Source: Propionibacteriaceae bacterium
GTDB taxonomy: Bacteria; Actinomycetota; Actinomycetes; Propionibacteriales; Propionibacteriaceae
Length of the DNA stretch: 64,000 bases
Reading direction: 5' to 3'
Assembly (NCBI GenBank): GCA_031262485.1
Contig: JAISHO010000042.1
Coordinates: 1-64,000 of the forward strand
In this document: positions 8,236 to 17,487 of the stretch, in pieces
How the letters are laid out: every line of letters begins with the position of its first letter
Numbering within the stretch: the first letter of the stretch is position 1
Made by a program: the position numbers and the translations under genes
Notes under the pieces: model-generated
The model's input: the letters and a program-made list of their open reading frames with translations, nothing else
Told to the model about the DNA's origin: nothing
Databases searched by the model: none

Positions 8236-8678
8236 GACGACACCGCTCCGTCAAGACGTCGACCGAGAACGACGGTGTCCTGGCGCTCGTAACCAAGCGC
8301 GTCATAGAAACCAAGAACGCTCTCATTGCTGGTTCTGACCATGAGCTGAATCTTCGGGACGCCCTGTGCAACGACCCAGTGCTCACAGGCTTCCATGAGC
8401 GCACGGCCCCACCCAGCGGACCGCAGACGGGGCGCGACAGCGAGATAGTAAACCCACCCCCGATGGCCGTCGTGCCCGACCATCGCCGTGCCCACCACTG
8501 CGCCGTCGTCGTCGCGCAACCCGAGCACGGTCGACGACGGTCCATTGATCGCACGCGTGAAATCGGCGACCGGGTCGTTCCACGGCCGCGTCAGCCCGAC
8601 TTTGTCCCATAGGGCAACGGCATCTGCGCAGTCACCAGCGGTGAGTTCGATGAGTTCCACACCCCAAGGCTTGCACAA
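8232..8678 (-). CDS. GNAT family N-acetyltransferase
   Basis: 148 aa, VAPRLRSAGWGRALMEACEHW...LMVRTSNESVLGFYDALGYERQD; 4-nt overlap with the hydrolase. Confidence 0.88.
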   Translation of the reverse strand: MCKPWGVELIELTAGDCADAVALWDKVGLTRPWNDPVADFTRAINGPSSTVLGLRDDDGAVVGTAMVGHDGHRGWVYYLAVAPRLRSAGWGRALMEACEHWVVAQGVPKIQLMVRTSNESVLGFYDALGYERQDTVVLGRRLDGAVSS

Positions 8679-8795
8679 AAGCAGCGGGACGTCGCCAGGC
8701 AGATCGCATACGTATGGATATTTCGATCAGTCGGCTGATCGTTTTATCCAAGAATGCAGTGACGCAAGGATGGCTTCAGCGCCACGTCACTTTTC

Positions 8796-10286
8796 TCATT
8801 TGACGAGCAAGGCCTCCATCTCTGCCCGTCCGGCGTGCAGCAGAGGAGCAAAATCTACGTTCCGATCATCAATCTGGTAACGGTAACGTCCCAGTCTGGT
8901 GACTTGTGGGGTAGCTGACAGGAAGGCGCGCAACTGGTCCTGCTCGGTCGGATCAAGCCAAGAAATGGGGTCTGATGTGGAAGAGAAACCGCAAATCATG
9001 GCCATGTCGCGCAAGGCTTGGGATGAACGTTCATCGAGCAAGGAGCGCCGAGAACGGAAGAAGACCACGTCCGGATCAGGGATGAACCAGTGCCTCATCC
9101 AGGTGCGTGCGGCACTGTTCGCGAGGCTGTTCAGCGCACCTGCGCCACTCGGATCTCGATCACGTTCCGTGTTATCCCAATACGGTGCGACGTCTGGTCC
9201 AACGCGGGCGGCGTCGACGATGCCAACGGAGGCGAGCATCGGCACGCCACTACCCAGCAGGAAACAATCGGGGCCGGTGGCCTCGCGGATCAGGCTGATC
9301 GCTTCACGGTAAACCTGTTCACGGGGTAGATCCTGGCTTCGGACACCAGGCAATGCCCCGGCATACATGAAATCCAGTTTGAAATAGTCGAATCCGTCAT
9401 CGACGAGTCCGGTGAAGAGATGATGCAGATGGTCTTTCACCGGGCTGAGGGTGGTGTCAAGGGCGTAATAATGGGAATCCCAGTTGTAGCCGGCGATCAA
9501 CGGTTCGCCGGAGGCGTCTTTGACTAGCCAATCAGGGTGTTCGGCGACCGTCTGAGAGCCTGGGAGGCAGATGAACGGAGAGAGCCACAGGCCAGCGCGC
9601 ATGTGATGGGCACGTATCTGATCGGCCATCGCCCGCATCCCAGATTTGAAACCTGCGTTCGCTGTCCAATCGCCGACGATCTGCTCCCAGCCGTCGTCGA
9701 TTTGGAACACGTCGAATCCGTATCCGTCTAGTTCGTCGAGGAAGCCGCTGATTAACTGTTCGTCGATGTTCTCGTAACAGGAATACCACGTGGAAAATAC
9801 CGGACCACACCGGTTCGGAGACGGATGGAATCGTTCAGCGACGAGTTCGGCATAACGGCCGAATATCGCGGTCTCTTCTCCGATTCCAAGGAACCAGGTG
9901 GCGTCGGGTGTCAGGCTGCGCCCCCACATGGTGGTGGTATCAGCACCGACGAGCGGTTCTCCAAGTTCGAGTGCGCCAAGTAAGAGGACCTGGCCATCGT
10001 CGAAAGCTAGGGCGCCAACAGTGCTGCCTTGGTGGTGTTCTGGGTCATCGGTCGCGCTATCATCGGCGGTGAGGAGGCGGTGCGGATTTCCGTAAATGCG
10101 CAAAGGCTCATCGTCAAGTTTGCGCCAGCCGCTCGGCGACCAGGAGTTCCAGCCCTCGCGATAAAACTCACAGGCCCCATAGTTGTGGGTGATGATGATG
10201 TCCGTGCCGTGGAGCAGCCAGCCGCCTTCGCACGGTTCGGCGGTATTGACGTTGAGACCCAGGCCATTCGGGAAAGTGATAGTCAT
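8796..10286 (-). CDS. Alpha-galactosidase (GH36-type clan)
   Basis: WYSCYENIDEQ, DVFQIDDGWEQ, LDFMYAGALPG, AGLWLSPF; ATG at 10286 (MTITFPNGLG) preferred over the ORF-track start at 10340. Confidence 0.85.
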   Translation of the reverse strand: MTITFPNGLGLNVNTAEPCEGGWLLHGTDIIITHNYGACEFYREGWNSWSPSGWRKLDDEPLRIYGNPHRLLTADDSATDDPEHHQGSTVGALAFDDGQVLLLGALELGEPLVGADTTTMWGRSLTPDATWFLGIGEETAIFGRYAELVAERFHPSPNRCGPVFSTWYSCYENIDEQLISGFLDELDGYGFDVFQIDDGWEQIVGDWTANAGFKSGMRAMADQIRAHHMRAGLWLSPFICLPGSQTVAEHPDWLVKDASGEPLIAGYNWDSHYYALDTTLSPVKDHLHHLFTGLVDDGFDYFKLDFMYAGALPGVRSQDLPREQVYREAISLIREATGPDCFLLGSGVPMLASVGIVDAARVGPDVAPYWDNTERDRDPSGAGALNSLANSAARTWMRHWFIPDPDVVFFRSRRSLLDERSSQALRDMAMICGFSSTSDPISWLDPTEQDQLRAFLSATPQVTRLGRYRYQIDDRNVDFAPLLHAGRAEMEALLVK

Positions 10287-10357
10287 GTCATTCCTCTTTA
10301 GGATTGGAGCGAAAATCTTCCTGGTGGATGGAGTGCCCATCCACCAGGAAGAAAAAG

Positions 10358-11698
10358 TCAGCCTTCCAGGATGGCGTTGATCCGATCGTTCAGAGCAGGG
10401 AGCGCCTCAGCCGGAGTGACCTTCAGCTCCTGAATCTCGTCGATCACAGCTTGAGCCTCGTTATTCACCTCAGTGGCGTGCAATGTGATCGGGTAATACG
10501 CGGTGCCACCTTCGGCCAGTGCCTCATCAAGGAAGACCTGAGCGTCGATCCCTTTACTGGTGCGTACCTCGTCGGAACGTTCGGCAGCTGAGGTGATCGC
10601 CGGGAACACGACACCGGTGTCGGCGACGAGGTTCTGGCATTCAGTCGATCCGATGAATTTCACCAGCTGCCAAGCCTCGTCAGGATGTTTCGTGCTGGCC
10701 GTGATCGACGGGGCCAAGCCGTTAATGATGGTGACTCGTCCCTCAGGGCCTTCGGGCAGAGGAGCGAAAGCGAATTCCTGAGCGGTGGACTCAGCCCAGG
10801 TGGTGATCCGCCATGAGCCGTCGGAAACCATGGCGCCGATGTTCTGCTCCATCTCCGGCACGAGACCAAGCTGACCAGCTTGCTCCCGAGGCACGACATA
10901 GCCGGCTGCGATCTGGTTCTGCCACCAGGTCAAGGTGTCGATCAGTCGTTGATCATCCAACTGGTACTTCGTGCCAAACGGGTTCTTATCCAGGTATTCG
11001 AAGCCGGTGGACAGGGCGCTCCACGACCACTGACTCTGGCCGACGACCCCACCGCCGGTCTCCAAGGTCCAGCCATACGTCTGAACATTGTTCTTATCGA
11101 ACCCAGGTTCGTCCCCGCGCACCCCATTCTTGTCGATCGACATGTGGGCGATCGCTTTGCCGAACGTGCCGCCATCCGTCGGGTTCCACGTCAAGTTCGC
11201 GAAATCATCAGCGGTATATCCAGCAGCTTCGGCAGCGGCAACGTTATAAACCAGGGCGACGGTGTCCCAGTCCTGAGGCAGTCCGTAACGGGCGCCGTCT
11301 TTCACCCACAGATCAGCCAAGCCGCCTGTGTATTGGTCGAGATCGATGCCATCAGCTTCGACATACGAGCTGATATCGAGGAGCTGTCCATTGTCGGCCA
11401 GTTCAGGGTAATACTGCACGTGGTCGGTGATGACATCAGGAGCGGTTCCAGTGACGAGATCCGTGGTGATGTTCTGCCAATAATCATCCCAGGCGCTCTG
11501 AGTGATTTCGACCTTGATCCCAGTCTTTTCAGTGAAAGCGTCAGTGCAGGATTGGTAGGCTGGCAACTGGTTCTCATCCCATAATGAGTAGGTGAGAGTG
11601 ACGTCGTCGCCGCTTTCACCTCCGCCCGAGCCGCCAGTGGAGCAACCGACTAAAAGAACGGCCGCTGAGAGCAGTGCAGCAGTTTTCTTGAATTTCAT
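10358..11698 (-). CDS. ABC transporter sugar-binding lipoprotein
   Basis: Lipobox LLVGCSTGG, SBP family 1 architecture, 446 aa. Confidence 0.9.
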   Translation of the reverse strand: MKFKKTAALLSAAVLLVGCSTGGSGGGESGDDVTLTYSLWDENQLPAYQSCTDAFTEKTGIKVEITQSAWDDYWQNITTDLVTGTAPDVITDHVQYYPELADNGQLLDISSYVEADGIDLDQYTGGLADLWVKDGARYGLPQDWDTVALVYNVAAAEAAGYTADDFANLTWNPTDGGTFGKAIAHMSIDKNGVRGDEPGFDKNNVQTYGWTLETGGGVVGQSQWSWSALSTGFEYLDKNPFGTKYQLDDQRLIDTLTWWQNQIAAGYVVPREQAGQLGLVPEMEQNIGAMVSDGSWRITTWAESTAQEFAFAPLPEGPEGRVTIINGLAPSITASTKHPDEAWQLVKFIGSTECQNLVADTGVVFPAITSAAERSDEVRTSKGIDAQVFLDEALAEGGTAYYPITLHATEVNNEAQAVIDEIQELKVTPAEALPALNDRINAILEG

Positions 11699-11728
11699 AG
11701 AGTTGGCCTTTCTTGTGTGAGTGGTCTT

Positions 11729-12616
11729 TTATTTCACGCCGGAGAAACCCAGCGAGCTGACAATCTTCTTGCCGAAGATGATCAGCAGTATCAACATGGG
11801 AATGACTTGGAGTGAGGCTGCCGCCATCAAACCTGCCCAGTCTGGTTGGGAGTTCGGCGAAGACTTGGCGAAAGCCGCCACAGCGACGTTCAGCAGTTTC
11901 ACTGAATCGTCGCGGCCGACCAGCTGTGGCCACATATATTCGTTCCAGGCCCCGACCGCCTGAATAATCGCCAGTGTGGTGAGAGGTCCGGAGGCCATCG
12001 GCAGAACAATTCTGGTCAGTATCTGGAACCGGCCGGCTCCGTCGATTCGAGCGGCCTCTTCGACCTCACGGGAAATGCCAAGGAAGAACTGGCGTAAGAA
12101 AAAGATGGCGAACGGGGTGATCAGTAAATAAGGGGCAAGGATGCCGGCAAATGAATCGATCCATCCCAGGGATCGCACGAGAGCGAAGTTCGGCAGCATC
12201 GAGAAGATCGGCGGGATCATCATCCCGGACAGGAAGACGGTGAACAACGCGTCCCGCCCTCGGAAACGTAGTCGAGAGAAGGTGTAAGCGGCCAGAGCAC
12301 TGAATGTGACCTGGCAGGCCACGACCACTGCGGTGAAGAGCAGTGAATTGCCAAGATAGAGGAAGAAATCCAACTGCTGGCCGTTGCCACCAGCGGCCAA
12401 GCTTTCCTCAGTGGTGGACAGTCCGAGCACGCGTTTGAAGTTGACGATGGTCGGCTCTTTTGGGATCAATGACATCGAGTCAGAGAAAATATTCGCGTTC
12501 GCAACGAAGGCGGTACGGAGCATCCAGAAGAACGGGAAAACTGTGATGAGTAAGAGGAAGACAAGCACGATCCGTTCGATCAAGCGCGAGACAGTTATCC
12601 GTGGTTTGTTTTTCAT
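11729..12616 (-). CDS. Carbohydrate ABC transporter permease (MalG-type)
   Basis: Hydrophobic; EEAARIDGAGRFQILTRIVLPMASGPLTTLAI EAA loop. Confidence 0.92.
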   Translation of the reverse strand: MKNKPRITVSRLIERIVLVFLLLITVFPFFWMLRTAFVANANIFSDSMSLIPKEPTIVNFKRVLGLSTTEESLAAGGNGQQLDFFLYLGNSLLFTAVVVACQVTFSALAAYTFSRLRFRGRDALFTVFLSGMMIPPIFSMLPNFALVRSLGWIDSFAGILAPYLLITPFAIFFLRQFFLGISREVEEAARIDGAGRFQILTRIVLPMASGPLTTLAIIQAVGAWNEYMWPQLVGRDDSVKLLNVAVAAFAKSSPNSQPDWAGLMAAASLQVIPMLILLIIFGKKIVSSLGFSGVK

Positions 12617-13527
12617 CAGTTCACATCCGATTCCGTGGCTCGCAGCGCTCGCAGTTGGAGCAGGCTGAAGGTGAAGATGAGGGCAAACAGCACGACAGCC
12701 ATTGCCGCGCCATAGCCCATATTCAGTTCCTCAAAAGATTTCTGATAGATGTAGAAATAGATCACCCGAGTGGCGTTCCCCGGGCCACCATCGGTCGCAA
12801 CGGAGACGGTGTCAAAGATCTGGAAAGATCCGATCATTGACACGACCAGGATCAATGCGGTGATGGGGCGCAGCATCGGCAGCGTGATTGACCAAAAGGA
12901 GCGCCAGCCTGAGGCGCCATCAAGCGCTGCCGCCTCGTAAAGATCGGGAGAGATAGTCTGAATTCCGGCATAGAACAGGAGAGCGGTGTAGCCCATGTTT
13001 CGCCAAGTGTTGACCAGAGCGATCGTATAGATCGCTAAGTCTGAATTTCCATAAAAGGAGTGAGTGCTCGCTCCAATATAATCCAAAACCTCATTCACGA
13101 AACCCACATTTGGATCAAGCATGAACAGCGTCACAATCGCCACCGTGACATTGGGAATCAGCCACGGCAAGAGGATCGCCGATTGGGTACCCGTGCCGAT
13201 CCGCAGCCGCTGCATCAGTACTGCGATACCCAGGCCGAGAATCATCTGGGATCCAATATTGACCACGACGTAGATCGCCGTCACCTTCAACGCGTTCCAG
13301 AACAGTGGATCGGTGAACAGTTTTTGGTAATTGGCGGCGCCGATCCACTCGGCAGGGGAAAGAAGGTTCCAGTCCGTGAGGCTGATCTGCACACCACGGA
13401 ACAGCGGCCAAGCGTAGAACACGGCGAAGCCGAGCAACGCCGGGGTTAAATACAACAGGGCAGTCGGCACATCTGAGCTGCGCCACGTGGCGCGGTTCGG
13501 GGGCGCCTTCATCAGAGTTGGCTTCAT
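12616..13527 (-). CDS. Carbohydrate ABC transporter permease (MalF/UgpA-type)
   Basis: Hydrophobic; YEAAALDGASGWRSFWSITLPMLRPI EAA loop; stop/start overlap with 11729..12616. Confidence 0.92.
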   Translation of the reverse strand: MKPTLMKAPPNRATWRSSDVPTALLYLTPALLGFAVFYAWPLFRGVQISLTDWNLLSPAEWIGAANYQKLFTDPLFWNALKVTAIYVVVNIGSQMILGLGIAVLMQRLRIGTGTQSAILLPWLIPNVTVAIVTLFMLDPNVGFVNEVLDYIGASTHSFYGNSDLAIYTIALVNTWRNMGYTALLFYAGIQTISPDLYEAAALDGASGWRSFWSITLPMLRPITALILVVSMIGSFQIFDTVSVATDGGPGNATRVIYFYIYQKSFEELNMGYGAAMAVVLFALIFTFSLLQLRALRATESDVN

Positions 13528-13672
13528 TGCCGAAACCTCTCGGTGGTATCCGAAAAATGGATCGTCAGCGAGACCGCGTCAGCGTATCCGTTGACCGTGA
13601 GCAAGTTCTTTCGCGGAGACTTACTTACACAACTTGGGATAATAATGCGCGTTTGGTAGCCTGTCAACCGCT

Positions 13673-14860
13673 ATGGAACAACCACTTGCTCGCACCGGCG
13701 ATCGCTCGTATCTACGAAGACGCAATTCGATGGCGGTGCTCGAGCAGCTGTGGATCAGATCGATGACCGTCGCAGAACTGGCAACAGTCACGAGTCTGTC
13801 TCGAACTGCTGTCGACGGAGTGCTCGGCGACCTCCTGTCCTGTGGTTGGGTGACCGCTCAAGCTCCCTCGAAACGTAACGGAACGATGGGACGACCGGCT
13901 GCGATTTATTCCCTGGCTCCCGATTGCGGCTGCCTTGCTGGAGTGGATATTGGCGCGCACCACGTCTCCGCTGAGGTCTGTCGAGTTGATGGCGAGATCT
14001 TGGCCAAGCTGAGAATCACGGTGACCGAGGAATTACCCGCCGCGGACCGTATTTCCGAGGCCACTCGAGTGTTCGACCAGGCACTCGGGCTTGCTGGCAT
14101 CAATCCTGACGAGTTGTGGGCAGTGTGTATCGGCTCCCCTGGGGTTATTGATAACGGAACGGTGGTTCACTTTGGTGGTTCTGGCATGCCTGACTGGATC
14201 GGAGTCGACCTGGTCGCCCCGTTCGCCGAAATCACTTCCGCAACCGTATTCGTTGAAGGTGACAGTGCCCTTGGCGCGGTCGCTGAGATGAGCAAGGGAT
14301 GCGCTGGCGAGGCAACAGATTTCGTCTACCTCCTTTCCGGTGCGCGCACCGGTGCTGCCTTGGTCGTTCACAGTGAATTGCACCGTGGTCATCGTGGTGG
14401 CAGTGGACTGGTTGGAGAGCTTCCCCAACTGCGATGGCGTGAACTTGAACACGAGGAGTACGGCGCCAGTGTGCTGCCTCAGCCGCGGCCCAGCCGAGAA
14501 GAGATTTTCGCTCTCGCCGAAGCGGGCGACCCAGCAGCGACTGCGGCATTATCAGATTTCGGCTTAGCCCTGGCAGAAGGAGCCGCTGCGATGGTGCTAG
14601 CCGTCAACCCGGAGCTGTTGGTCATCGGCGGTCCGAATGCCCAACGCGCCGATCTTTTCCTAGAGTCCTTCAGTTCTCGGCTGGCTGAGTTATGCCCGCT
14701 CATGCCTGAAATCAAAGTTTCCGCTCTCGGTTCGGATGCAGTGTTGGTGGGGACGATCACTCTGGCACTCGGTGCGCTACGCCGCGGGCTGTGGGCGGCC
14801 ATCGATTCCCGCAATTCTTTCCCCATGGCTCGTCCTGCTTTGCGCGAGGTTCCGCTGTGA
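13673..14860 (+). CDS. ROK family transcriptional regulator
   Basis: N-terminal HTH (MTVAELATVTSLSRTAVDGVLGDLL) plus ROK domain (GVDIGAHHVSAEV...); divergent from the ABC operon. Confidence 0.88.
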   Translation: MEQPLARTGDRSYLRRRNSMAVLEQLWIRSMTVAELATVTSLSRTAVDGVLGDLLSCGWVTAQAPSKRNGTMGRPAAIYSLAPDCGCLAGVDIGAHHVSAEVCRVDGEILAKLRITVTEELPAADRISEATRVFDQALGLAGINPDELWAVCIGSPGVIDNGTVVHFGGSGMPDWIGVDLVAPFAEITSATVFVEGDSALGAVAEMSKGCAGEATDFVYLLSGARTGAALVVHSELHRGHRGGSGLVGELPQLRWRELEHEEYGASVLPQPRPSREEIFALAEAGDPAATAALSDFGLALAEGAAAMVLAVNPELLVIGGPNAQRADLFLESFSSRLAELCPLMPEIKVSALGSDAVLVGTITLALGALRRGLWAAIDSRNSFPMARPALREVPL

Positions 14861-15140
14861 GACAGTGCCAAGGCTGGTCTCGCGGTTCACGTTATTCTCC
14901 GTTGGAGGATCCACGAGCGGCGTCTGTGAAGCCTGTCACGAACCGATCAGAAAAGCGGAGCGAAGCGACCGCGCCCCCTTCCATCGTGTTCGGCGACTCC
15001 GTCGCCTATCACAGACTTCGATCGGCTCGGAAGTACTAGCAAGCTCCCACTTCTCTCGCCTCAATCGTCTGTGGGGATCGGGGGCTCGGCCCCCGTCGAA
15101 TACGACGAAGCGGGCCGTGGTGAAACAAGACAAAAGTCTC

Positions 15141-15163
15141 GCGAACAGGCTTCGCCTGTCCGC
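15141..15163 (-). terminator. Hairpin downstream of tRNA-Ala
   Basis: gcgaacaggc-ttc-gcctgtccgc (one mismatch), followed on the minus strand by a T-rich stretch (gagacttttgtcttgttt). Confidence 0.6.
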
Positions 15164-15166
15164 GAG

Positions 15167-15239
15167 TGGAGCTAACGGGATTCGAACCCGTGGCCTCTTC
15201 GTTGCGAACGAAGCGCGCTACCAACTGCGCCATAGCCCC
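15167..15239 (-). tRNA. tRNA-Ala (anticodon CGC)
   Basis: Cloverleaf GGGGCTATGGCGCAGTTGGTAGCGC GCTTCGTTCGCAACGAAG AGGCCACGGGTTCGAATCCCGTTAGCTCCA; loop TTCGCAA. Confidence 0.93.
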
Positions 15240-15313
15240 TTGTTCAGTTGTTACGGAGCCTCAGGCGACGTCGCCGCAGCGAGATTCCGCTGTGGAAGTT
15301 TAGCACAGGGTGG

Positions 15314-16069
15314 TCACTTGGGGCGGTGCATCCAGGTGACGTCAGGGGTGGAGATAGTGAACCCGAGCTTGCGCTGGAGGGCGAGGGAGGCGTCGTTGCC
15401 GACGATGACTTGGCCGTAGGGGATGTGGCCGCCGGCGAGCCGGAGGCTGGTGAGGGTCAACTGGAGGGATTCGCCGACGTGTTGGCGGCGGTGGGCGGGG
15501 AGCACTTCAAGCATGCCCATGGAGCCCTCGCCGTGGATGCCCATGTATCCGATCGGCTCGGCAGCAGGTTCGTCGCCTTCGTCGAGGAACGCGCCGAGGA
15601 CGGCCCCGGCGGCGACGCGCTCGGCGACGTAGTCGCGGTCGAGCCCGAGCGAGTAGGTGGAGTGGACGAAGTCGATGTATTCGACGCCGAGCCAGGAGTA
15701 GTGCAGATCATCGCGCGGCGGCGCCGGCACCGCCTCACCGAGGAAGACGACTTGGTGGCACTGATGCCCCGCTTCCAACCCGAGGACGTCTTCGACGGCT
15801 TCAACGGAGCCAGGACGATGGGCGACGACGGTTCTGGGCCGTTCCCAGCCATCCGCGAGCGCCGCCCGCAGAAGCGCCACTCCCCCATCGAGGGATTCAG
15901 CGGTGAGGAGCCATCGTCCGCCGCCGTCGACGAGCACCACTCCCCCATCGCTGCGAGCAGCAATCTGAGTCGTTGACGCACGCAGCGCCTCGATCATGTC
16001 CGCATGGAGCACGAGGAGATCCTCATCATCAAGATCGAAGAGTTCCCCGGCAGTGATTCCTTCAGCCAC
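15314..16069 (-). CDS. GNAT family N-acetyltransferase
   Basis: 251 aa, MGMLEVLPAHRRQHVGESLQLTLTSL...VIVGNDASLALQRKLGFTIS. Confidence 0.78.
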   Translation of the reverse strand: MAEGITAGELFDLDDEDLLVLHADMIEALRASTTQIAARSDGGVVLVDGGGRWLLTAESLDGGVALLRAALADGWERPRTVVAHRPGSVEAVEDVLGLEAGHQCHQVVFLGEAVPAPPRDDLHYSWLGVEYIDFVHSTYSLGLDRDYVAERVAAGAVLGAFLDEGDEPAAEPIGYMGIHGEGSMGMLEVLPAHRRQHVGESLQLTLTSLRLAGGHIPYGQVIVGNDASLALQRKLGFTISTPDVTWMHRPK

Positions 16070-16382
16070 CGCCCCATTCTCGCATCGAGTTTCCCCAGGA
16101 TCTTGCCGATGAGAAAACGTCCAAGTCAGCCACGAGAGGAAGCAACGAAGGCGACCATGGCCGACGAGTTTCAGCAGAGGAGAAGGCCAGACCCCCGGAA
16201 TCGAGACGTGCTCTTACCCAGAGCCCACTAAATAGAGAAGAACTGGGGGCACGGGGCAAAGCCCCAAAAAAAGAGTGGCACCGCTCCGATGCCACATCTC
16301 TCTCAGACGTCGCCACTCTCCCCGGGGCTCCGGGGGCTGGGCCCCCGGACCAGCATGACGAAGCGAACTCACGGTTCGCCTC

Positions 16383-16406
16383 GCGAACAGACTTCACCTG
16401 TTCGCG
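16383..16406 (-). terminator. Hairpin downstream of tmRNA
   Basis: cgcgaacag-acttcac-ctgttcgcg reading; similar to the hairpin after tRNA-Ala. Confidence 0.55.
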
Positions 16407-16408
16407 AG

Positions 16409-16772
16409 TGGAGATGGGGGGAATCGAACCCCCGTCCTTGAGAGGCGTACCAGGCATTCTCCGGGCGCAGCTGGCTGTTGTTCTGCTTGGCTCCCACAGT
16501 CACGCCAGCGAGCTGTGGACGAGCCCAGTTCTATGAGTTTCCCGCGGAGTCCCTAGAACGAGGACTAGGCGGTGAGCCTTCTTAATGAGGCCAGGTACCA
16601 CGGGGAAGGCACCCGTGGGCTGACCCTTCGGTCACTGATCAGGCAGCGAGAGCGAAGTCAGTACGTGCATTGTTGGCACTTATTGGTTTTCAAGGAGCGT
16701 TAGCGAGATAACCTTGAATCCTCGGCCCGCTTCTCCTGGGACTACCGTCCCTAGTCGAAACCAGTCATCCCC
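16409..16772 (-). ncRNA. ssrA: tmRNA (transfer-messenger RNA)
   Basis: 5' GGGGATG...ACTGGTTTCGAC, 3' GGGTTCGATTCCCCCCATCTCCA acceptor/T arm; tag ORF GCC AAC AAT GCA CGT ACT GAC TTC GCT CTC GCT GCC TGA (ANNARTDFALAA) at 16639-16677. Confidence 0.95.
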
Positions 16773-16862
16773 TCTGTGAAGTTGTCATGCGCTGAGCGAG
16801 TCAGCCCCCTTAGAATACCGCATCGCCCACCGTGGTGAGGAACGCTCGTGGGGAAGGACCCC

Positions 16863-17342
16863 TTAGCGAGTCCGGTTGCGCACTCGGTTGGCCATAGCGC
16901 GTTGGACATCGCGTTGGGCGTCGCGCTCGGCGATCGTCTGCCGCTTGTCCCACTCGCGTTTGCCGGTGGCGACGGCGATCTCGACTTTGGCGTGGCCGTC
17001 CATGAAATACAGGGAGAGCGGGACGATCGTCTTCCGCGCGGCGCCGGATTCACGGGCCAGCTTCTCGATCTCACGGCGGTGGAGGAGGAGTTTGCGGGTG
17101 CGCTTAGGGGCGTGGTTCGTCCAGGTGCCGAAGGCGTATTCGGGGATGTGCGCTCCGCGCAGCCAGACCTCGCCTTCGTCGACGGTGACGTAGGCGTCTG
17201 AGAGGGAGGCACGGCCGGCCCGTAAGGCTTTGACCTCGGTGCCAGTGAGGACGATGCCGGCTTCGAAGGTGTCTTCGAGATGGTAGTCGTGGCGCGCTTT
17301 CTTGTTCTGCGCCACCATCTTCTTGCCTTGTTCGCGTGGCAT
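16863..17342 (-). CDS. smpB: SsrA-binding protein SmpB
   Basis: [39 protein letters not shown], adjacent to ssrA. Confidence 0.97.
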   Translation of the reverse strand: MPREQGKKMVAQNKKARHDYHLEDTFEAGIVLTGTEVKALRAGRASLSDAYVTVDEGEVWLRGAHIPEYAFGTWTNHAPKRTRKLLLHRREIEKLARESGAARKTIVPLSLYFMDGHAKVEIAVATGKREWDKRQTIAERDAQRDVQRAMANRVRNRTR

Positions 17343-17375
17343 GCTCTCACCCCCTCGTCGGCGTCGGTCTCTTCG

Positions 17376-17450
17376 TGGAGCCTCCGGTGGGGATTGAACC
17401 CACGACCTTCCGCTTACAAGGCGGGAGCTCTACCACTGAGCTACAGAGGC
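17376..17450 (-). tRNA. tRNA-Thr (anticodon TGT), CCA encoded
   Basis: GCCTCTGTAGCTCAGTGGTAGAGCTCCCGC CTTGTAA GCGGAAGGTCGTGGGTTCAATCCCCACCGGAGGCTCCA. Confidence 0.9.
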
Positions 17451-17487
17451 GCGCGCGAGCGCGAATAAATACTAACAGGTGCGCGCG

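Noticed and set aside
15248-15976. 242-aa plus-strand ORF
   Set aside because: Antisense to the GNAT acetyltransferase at 15314..16069, which has recognisable motifs.
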